Below are positions 59,183 through 64,000 of a DNA stretch of 64,000 bases, piece after piece (within the stretch, counting starts at the first letter, position 1; each line of letters opens with the position of its first letter). This DNA is from Streptomyces sp. CC228A (GTDB lineage: Bacteria > Actinomycetota > Actinomycetes > Streptomycetales > Streptomycetaceae), in the NCBI RefSeq assembly GCF_021390935.1, contig NZ_JAJPUI010000007.1, positions 310,001 through 374,000 of the forward strand. The letters run 5' to 3'. The position numbers and the translations under genes were made by a program. The notes beneath the pieces were generated by a model. It was not told the DNA's origin and made no database searches. It saw only the letters and a list, made by a program, of their open reading frames with translations.

Positions 59183-60086
59183 TCCCGCAACGGCTACCAG
59201 CACCGCCGTCATCCTCACCAACAGCCACGGGCAGTACCTGCTGCACCTGCGGGACGCGCACAAGCCGATCTGCGATCCGGGCACGTGGTCACTGATCGGA
59301 GGAGGGCCCGAAGGCCAGGAGACGCCGGACGAAGCGATCGTCCGCGAGCTGCGCGAGGAGGCTGGCCTCGTCATCCCCGACCTGAAACTCTTCACCACGG
59401 TGAGCGCCTCTGGGCCCCACGTCACCGAGGGTCGGATCCAGGTCTACGAGGGCCGGTGGGACGGCGACGCCGACCAGCTACCGGTCACCGAAGGCATCAT
59501 GTTCCGCTGGTTCGACGTCGACACCATGGCCCACCTCTCCATGTGCCCCTGGGCGTACGAGGCGATCCTCGCCCACCGCGCTGGGAACGCCTCCTGCGAG
59601 CTCGCGCCGGTACCCGCACAGCGCCCCGTGGCATCGCGGGGCGGTGCGCGTGCCGTGAAGAACGTGATCGGTGCCCACCTCTACCTGGAGCGCGACGGAC
59701 GCACCCTGCTGGGACTGCGCCATCCCGACGCCGCGTACGCCGCCGAGCACTGGCACGCGCTCGCCGGACACGTCGAGCGGGAATCGGTCCGGTCGTGCCT
59801 GGTCCGGGAGGCGGCCGAGGAGGCTGGGCTCGTCATCAGGCCCGAAGACTTGGACCTGGTGCACACGGTCCACCTTCTCGACCACGCCGGCGCCGAGCCG
59901 CGCATCGGGCTCTTCTTCCGGGCGACGGCGTGGCGCGGAGAGCCGGAGGTGCGCGAACCGGACCGGTGCGTCCGCTGGGAGTGGTGGCCGCTCGACGGCC
60001 TGCCGAAGCCGATGGTGCCCTACACCCGCGCGGCCATCGACGCTATCCGCGCCGGCCGCTCCTACTCCGAGATGGGGTGGGCGTGA
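59172..60086 (+). CDS. Tandem NUDIX protein (two domains)
   Basis: A 304-aa protein with two NUDIX domains. The first (about 10-135) has RELREEAGL in its box. The second (about 160-295) has REAAEEAGLVI and a weaker glycine start (GHVERESV). Both keep the metal-binding glutamates. The ATG overlaps the previous stop by 11 bases, and the end overlaps the next gene (GTGA). Two hydrolases in one chain suggest sequential cleavage or a regulatory second domain. Confidence 0.88.
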   Translation: MHVDPATATSTAVILTNSHGQYLLHLRDAHKPICDPGTWSLIGGGPEGQETPDEAIVRELREEAGLVIPDLKLFTTVSASGPHVTEGRIQVYEGRWDGDADQLPVTEGIMFRWFDVDTMAHLSMCPWAYEAILAHRAGNASCELAPVPAQRPVASRGGARAVKNVIGAHLYLERDGRTLLGLRHPDAAYAAEHWHALAGHVERESVRSCLVREAAEEAGLVIRPEDLDLVHTVHLLDHAGAEPRIGLFFRATAWRGEPEVREPDRCVRWEWWPLDGLPKPMVPYTRAAIDAIRAGRSYSEMGWA

Positions 60087-60961
60087 ACAACGAACCGCTG
60101 CCAGTGCCTGACCGGCGCGACGAACCCCCCGCTGGCCCGGAGCCCTCCGGCGAGGCGCTGTTCGGGACGGCGGCGGGCGAGTACGCCCGCTACCGGCCGG
60201 GCGTGCCGGACGCAGCCGTACGCCTCCTCGCCGCGACCCTGCACGGAGGGCCCGCGCCCGTCCTGCTGGACCTGGGGACCGGCACCGGCCAAGTCCCCCG
60301 CGCGCTGCTACCTGTCGTCCCGCGCATGGCGCACGTCAACCTGGTCGACGTCAATCAGCAGATGCTCGCGCAGGCGATGGCCGAACTCGAACCGCTCCTC
60401 GGAGCGTGCACGGTCACCGCGTACGCCGGCGAGGCCCACACCTTCGCCCCCCGAATTCTGAGCCAACGCCCTGATCTGGTCACCTGCTGCCGGGCGTTTC
60501 ACTGGATGGACCGCCCGGCCGTCCTGAAGATGGCGGACCGGGTGGCCGCCCCGCATGCCGCCGTTGCCGTCATGGGTGACGGGAGCCTGTGGACCCATGA
60601 CGCCGACTGGACCGTCGCGTTGCGCGCGTTGATCCAGAACTACCTCGGCGAGGGACGGCGCGCGGGCACCCGCGGGACCTATACCGAGCCCGGCCGCTCC
60701 TACGAGGACGACCTGGCCGCCTCGGCGTTCAGCGACGTGAGCGAACACCGCTTTCCGTTCACCCGCGCCTGGACCCCCGAATCAGTCATCGGATACCTCC
60801 GCAGCACCAGCTTCGCCCGGCCCGCCCTCTTCGCCGACCGACACCAGGCATTCGAGGCCGAGGCCCGCCGGCTTCTCGACGCACACGCCCGCAGCGGGAC
60901 GCTGCGCGAGGAAGCAGTGTTCACGGTGCTGCTGGCCCGCCGACCCGGGACCGCGTCATGA
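60083..60961 (+). CDS. Class I SAM-dependent methyltransferase
   Basis: A 292-aa protein with LLDLGTGTGQVPRALLP near residue 55, LVDVNQQMLAQAM, and CCRAFHWMDRPAVLKMA, a Methyltransf_11/25-type layout often seen in small-molecule methylation. The N-terminal 30 residues are Pro-rich. GTG 60,083 and the stop both overlap adjacent genes. The substrate is unknown. Confidence 0.86.
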   Translation: MNNEPLPVPDRRDEPPAGPEPSGEALFGTAAGEYARYRPGVPDAAVRLLAATLHGGPAPVLLDLGTGTGQVPRALLPVVPRMAHVNLVDVNQQMLAQAMAELEPLLGACTVTAYAGEAHTFAPRILSQRPDLVTCCRAFHWMDRPAVLKMADRVAAPHAAVAVMGDGSLWTHDADWTVALRALIQNYLGEGRRAGTRGTYTEPGRSYEDDLAASAFSDVSEHRFPFTRAWTPESVIGYLRSTSFARPALFADRHQAFEAEARRLLDAHARSGTLREEAVFTVLLARRPGTAS

Positions 60962-62337
60962 GCGGCGAGCAGCGGCACCGGGAGCCGGTCGACGTCCACC
61001 TGATCCTGCGCCGCGACGGCGCCGCCGGCCCCGAGATCCTGCTGTCCCGCCGCGCCGGGCAGGTCTACGCCTCGGGCCTGTGGCACCTGCCCTCCGGGCA
61101 CCTGGACGGCCCGCACGAGGACGTCGTCGACGCGCTGATCCGCGAGGCGCACGAGGAGACCGGCGTCGTCATCGACCCGGCGGACGTGCGGTTCGCGGTC
61201 ACCGTGCACCACCGAAGCCCCGGGGGAGGGGCCCGGACCGGAGTGTTCTTCGAGGTCCGCACCTGGCAGGGCGCCCCTGCCATCCGGGAGCCGGCCGTCT
61301 GCGACGCGATGAACTGGTTCCGTCTCGACGCGCTGCCGGACCCGATGGTCGCGTACTGCCGTGCCGGGCTGGACACCTACCGGGAGGGCCAGGCGATGGC
61401 CGTGCACTTCCAGCGGCCCGATGACCCGATCTGCTACGACCCGACTGCCGACCGGCGCCGCCCCGTCCCGGCGGTCGGCACGGGCGGGCCGGAGGTGCGA
61501 CTGCGGGAGTTCACCGAGCGGGCTGTCGGGCGCGTCACTGGTTGGACGGACGTGTCCTGGGCGCGGCAGGGCAGCCAGGTGTGGCGCGCTGCCGGCGCCG
61601 AGGGCGGGCTGTGGTTCGTCAAGGTGCACCAGAACGATCGCTTCCACCAGCGGGAGGTGACCGCCTACCGCACCTGGGTTACCGGCCTGGGCGTGGCCGC
61701 GCCCCGCCTGGTGGCCGTCGACGAGGCGCTGAGGGCCATCGTCATCACCGCGGTACCGGGCCGCTCCCTGCACGGCGCCGTCCACCCACCGGCAGAACAG
61801 CGGCGGATCTTCCACCGCATCGGCCGGCTCGCGGCAGCCATCCACCACAGCGCACCTGCCCGGCCGGCAACCGGCGACACCTTGCCCCTAGGGAAGTGGG
61901 AGCGTCACCTCGACGCCGCTCGCCCTCACCTCGCTCCCGGAGACGAGGAGTTCATCCGGGCGATGGTGGTGAAAGCCGCGGGGCTGCCTCCCCTGGAGGC
62001 GGGGCCCACGCATGGCGACTTCCAACTGCGCAATCTGCGCTGGGACGAGGCCAGCGGAAGCCTTTACGTCATCGACTTCGAGCGCAGCGAAGACGGCCCG
62101 GCCGTACGGGACTTCGTGCGCCTGTCCGACGCCTGGGCGGGCCGGCCGGACCTTTACGAGGCCGTGATGGACGGCTACGGCCGCCCGTTCACCCCGGCCG
62201 AGGGGGAACACCTGGCCGTCCTGGACGCCCTGGACGCCCTCTCCGGCATCCAGTACGGCGCCGCCCACGGCGATCCGGAGCTCGTCGAACGCGGCCACCG
62301 CACCCTGGCGCGCCTCCGCGCCACAAGCCACCCGTGA
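60958..62337 (+). CDS. NUDIX-phosphotransferase fusion
   Basis: A 459-aa two-domain protein. The NUDIX domain (about 10-145) has GLWHLPSGHLDG and REAHEETGVVI. The APH-fold domain (about 180-450) has LWFVKVHQND (ATP Lys), the catalytic loop THGDFQLRN and metal loop IDFERSEDG. One chain can thus hydrolyse a nucleotide-linked compound and phosphorylate something. The fusion supports the idea that the separate NUDIX and APH genes upstream act on the same intermediate. Confidence 0.9.
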   Translation: MSGEQRHREPVDVHLILRRDGAAGPEILLSRRAGQVYASGLWHLPSGHLDGPHEDVVDALIREAHEETGVVIDPADVRFAVTVHHRSPGGGARTGVFFEVRTWQGAPAIREPAVCDAMNWFRLDALPDPMVAYCRAGLDTYREGQAMAVHFQRPDDPICYDPTADRRRPVPAVGTGGPEVRLREFTERAVGRVTGWTDVSWARQGSQVWRAAGAEGGLWFVKVHQNDRFHQREVTAYRTWVTGLGVAAPRLVAVDEALRAIVITAVPGRSLHGAVHPPAEQRRIFHRIGRLAAAIHHSAPARPATGDTLPLGKWERHLDAARPHLAPGDEEFIRAMVVKAAGLPPLEAGPTHGDFQLRNLRWDEASGSLYVIDFERSEDGPAVRDFVRLSDAWAGRPDLYEAVMDGYGRPFTPAEGEHLAVLDALDALSGIQYGAAHGDPELVERGHRTLARLRATSHP

Positions 62338-62381
62338 ACACCGACTTATCCACCGCACCCGACCAGTTGAGGAGCAGCACC

Positions 62382-64000
62382 GTGGGGTACACCGCTCGCG
62401 AGGAGTGGCAGCAGCACTACGCCGACGGGAAGAACTTCCGGCAGCTCGGTGACGCCGAGCGGGCTGTGTTCGCCGAGCACACGCCCGTTCCCGAAGGCGG
62501 CGGGCGGGCGCTCGACGTGGGATGCGGCACCGGCGAACTGGCCGCCTACCTCGCGTCTCTCGGCTACGCGGTGGACGCCGTCGACTTCGTCGGCAGCGCG
62601 ATCGCCCGGGCCCGCGAGGAACACCCGGAAGTGGAGGGAGTGCGCTGGCTACAGCTGGACATCGAGAACGACGACCCGGCAGAGCTGCACCAGGAGGGAT
62701 ATGACCTGATCAGCCTGCGCCTGATGTATCCCTTCCTGCGCGACCGCAGCCGCGTCCTGCACGCCCTCGGCGAGCGGCTGCGGCCCGGCGGCGCGCTCGT
62801 GGTCATCACTCCGGTGGCCGAGCACACTCCCGAGGAGCGGCGTGACATCGCCCTCGACGAGGACGAGATCGGCCTGCTCACCGCCGGATGGAAGCAGGTC
62901 GTACGGCTGGAAGCGGACGAGCTCGCCGTCCTTGTTCTGCGCGGCTCCTGCCACAGGGACACCGCTGCGGTCGAGAGGCGGCAACCACCCACTGGTCACG
63001 CCGTGACCGGAGCCCTCGCGATCGTCACCGACGCGGCTGGGCGGGCCCTACTCGGCCGCTCGCGTCGGGGCATGTGGGAGCTGCCCGGCGGCAAGACCTG
63101 CGGACCGGAGGACTTCGCCGCGGCGGCGGTCCGCGAACTCGGTGAGGAGACCGGCCTGACGGCTTTGGCCTCGGACGCGTATGTGGTCACGATGCTCGTC
63201 GACGACAGCCACGGCGTGCCCCGGCTCACGGCCGTTGTCCGTATCACCGCCTGGTCGGGAACCCCCAACAACCAAGAGCCGAAGTTGTTCGACCGGTGGG
63301 AGTGGCATGACCTGCACGCCCTGTCTTGCGTCGGCGATGTCTTCACCCCTGCCGCGCAGGCCCTGGACGCCATCTGGCCCGGGGTCATCCCCCACCTGCC
63401 GCCCGTCCACGCCTACCCTCTCGCCGTCGACCAGCCGCCCGTGCCCGGCGAGCCGGCCGAAGCCGCCCGGCTGCGCCAAGAGATGGCCGAGACGGTCATC
63501 GCCGGCGGCTGGGCCCCCTCCGAACAGGTTCAAGAGGCGCTGCGGACCGTGCCCCGACACCGCTTCGCCCCGGAAGCGAACCTCGCCACCGCGTACGACG
63601 GCGGCGACCGGGCCGTGATCACCCGGCGCGACGAGACCGGAGCGGCGATCAGCTCAGTGTCCGCGGCCTGGCTCCAGACCGACATGATCGAAAGCCTGCA
63701 CCTTCAACCGGGCGCGATCGTGTTCGAGGCGGGATCCGGCGGCTACAACGCCGAGCTGATCGCCCACGTCACCGCACCCGACGGTCGTGTGGTCACGGTC
63801 GACATCGACCCGTGGGTCGTGCGCCGCACCCACCGGTTCCTCACGGAGGCCGGCAGCGGACGCGTCACCGTGATCGAGGCCGACGCCGCCCTCGGCGCAC
63901 CGGCCCACCTCGTGCCCCGCGGCGGTTTCGACGGCAGCGTGATCACCTACAGCTGCTGGGACATCGCCCCGGCCTGGCGGGAGCAGTTGGCTCAGGGCGG
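62382..64000 (+). CDS. Methyltransferase-NUDIX-PCMT tri-domain fusion (partial, runs off the window)
   Basis: An open frame from GTG 62,382 continues to the last base (539 codons seen). Domain 1 (about 1-195) is a class I methyltransferase with ALDVGCGTGELAAYLA near residue 47. Domain 2 (about 205-330) is NUDIX with MWELPGGKTCGPEDF and RELGEETG (Arg251). Domain 3 (from about 355) is a PCMT-like methyltransferase with ALRTVPRHRFAPEA and VFEAGSGGYNAELIA near 447, then VVTVDIDPWVV. It starts 45 bases after the fusion gene before it, with TTGAGGAGCAG as ribosome site. The C-terminus is missing here. Confidence 0.88.
   Translation, partial: MGYTAREEWQQHYADGKNFRQLGDAERAVFAEHTPVPEGGGRALDVGCGTGELAAYLASLGYAVDAVDFVGSAIARAREEHPEVEGVRWLQLDIENDDPAELHQEGYDLISLRLMYPFLRDRSRVLHALGERLRPGGALVVITPVAEHTPEERRDIALDEDEIGLLTAGWKQVVRLEADELAVLVLRGSCHRDTAAVERRQPPTGHAVTGALAIVTDAAGRALLGRSRRGMWELPGGKTCGPEDFAAAAVRELGEETGLTALASDAYVVTMLVDDSHGVPRLTAVVRITAWSGTPNNQEPKLFDRWEWHDLHALSCVGDVFTPAAQALDAIWPGVIPHLPPVHAYPLAVDQPPVPGEPAEAARLRQEMAETVIAGGWAPSEQVQEALRTVPRHRFAPEANLATAYDGGDRAVITRRDETGAAISSVSAAWLQTDMIESLHLQPGAIVFEAGSGGYNAELIAHVTAPDGRVVTVDIDPWVVRRTHRFLTEAGSGRVTVIEADAALGAPAHLVPRGGFDGSVITYSCWDIAPAWREQLAQG

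Overview
This window looks like a Streptomyces chromosome. It is GC-rich with strong third-position GC bias. Many genes are chained by 4-base ATGA/GTGA overlaps and use GTG starts, and a short chaplin is present. It divides into three parts: a biosynthetic-looking operon (1-13,475), an inserted mobile element (about 13,482-57,231), and the rest of the same operon (57,232-64,000).

The central observation is that an MFS exporter gene is cut in two. Its N-terminal half ends at 13,475 and its C-terminal half resumes at 57,232. Joining 12,695-13,475 to 57,232-57,848 gives an uninterrupted 466-codon gene. The inserted DNA is about 43.75 kb and has 10-base near-perfect inverted ends (TTGTTCCCGC / GCGGAAACAA). 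The ends are bordered by related 6-base cores (ACCTTC left, ACCTGC right). Three overlapping tyrosine recombinase genes and a small coiled-coil gene sit at the left end, an arrangement like Tn554 TnpA/TnpB/TnpC. I see no conjugation, replication or phage genes.

The flanks, read as one operon, encode a carbamoyltransferase, a CgeB-like glycosyltransferase, a P-loop kinase-like protein, class I methyltransferases, APH-fold phosphotransferases, a histidine phosphatase, an NDP-sugar epimerase, an adenosylhomocysteinase-like protein, NUDIX proteins, a KdsB-like cytidylyltransferase, an ABC transporter and the MFS exporter. After the element come a PCMT-like methyltransferase, a tandem NUDIX protein, another methyltransferase, a NUDIX-phosphotransferase fusion and a methyltransferase-NUDIX-PCMT fusion that runs off the window. 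I cannot name the product.

The element cargo has two themes. The first (19.5-29.8 kb) is a set of operons whose promoters carry a GTGA-N6-TCAC palindrome centred 41.5-42.5 bases before the inferred start. A Crp/Fnr-family regulator lies in the same block. The targets include a Tes-like radical SAM enzyme with a methyltransferase, a MauE-like protein and a CC-motif membrane protein. The second theme (29.9-55.1 kb) is envelope and redox functions: a TlpA/CcdA pair, TerC, a His-rich NicO-type metal transporter, TPR, DUF4331, DUF4394 and fasciclin proteins, a membrane-fused molybdopterin enzyme, an RsbW-like ATPase, a chaplin, SigK/RskA-like regulators, a peroxiredoxin, and FAD-DUF1365-CFA-CFA-DUF1295 lipid genes. 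It closely parallels the mycobacterial SigK regulon. A beta-carbonic anhydrase, a Sua5-type protein and a second, degenerate copy of the left-end thioredoxin-like gene complete the right end.
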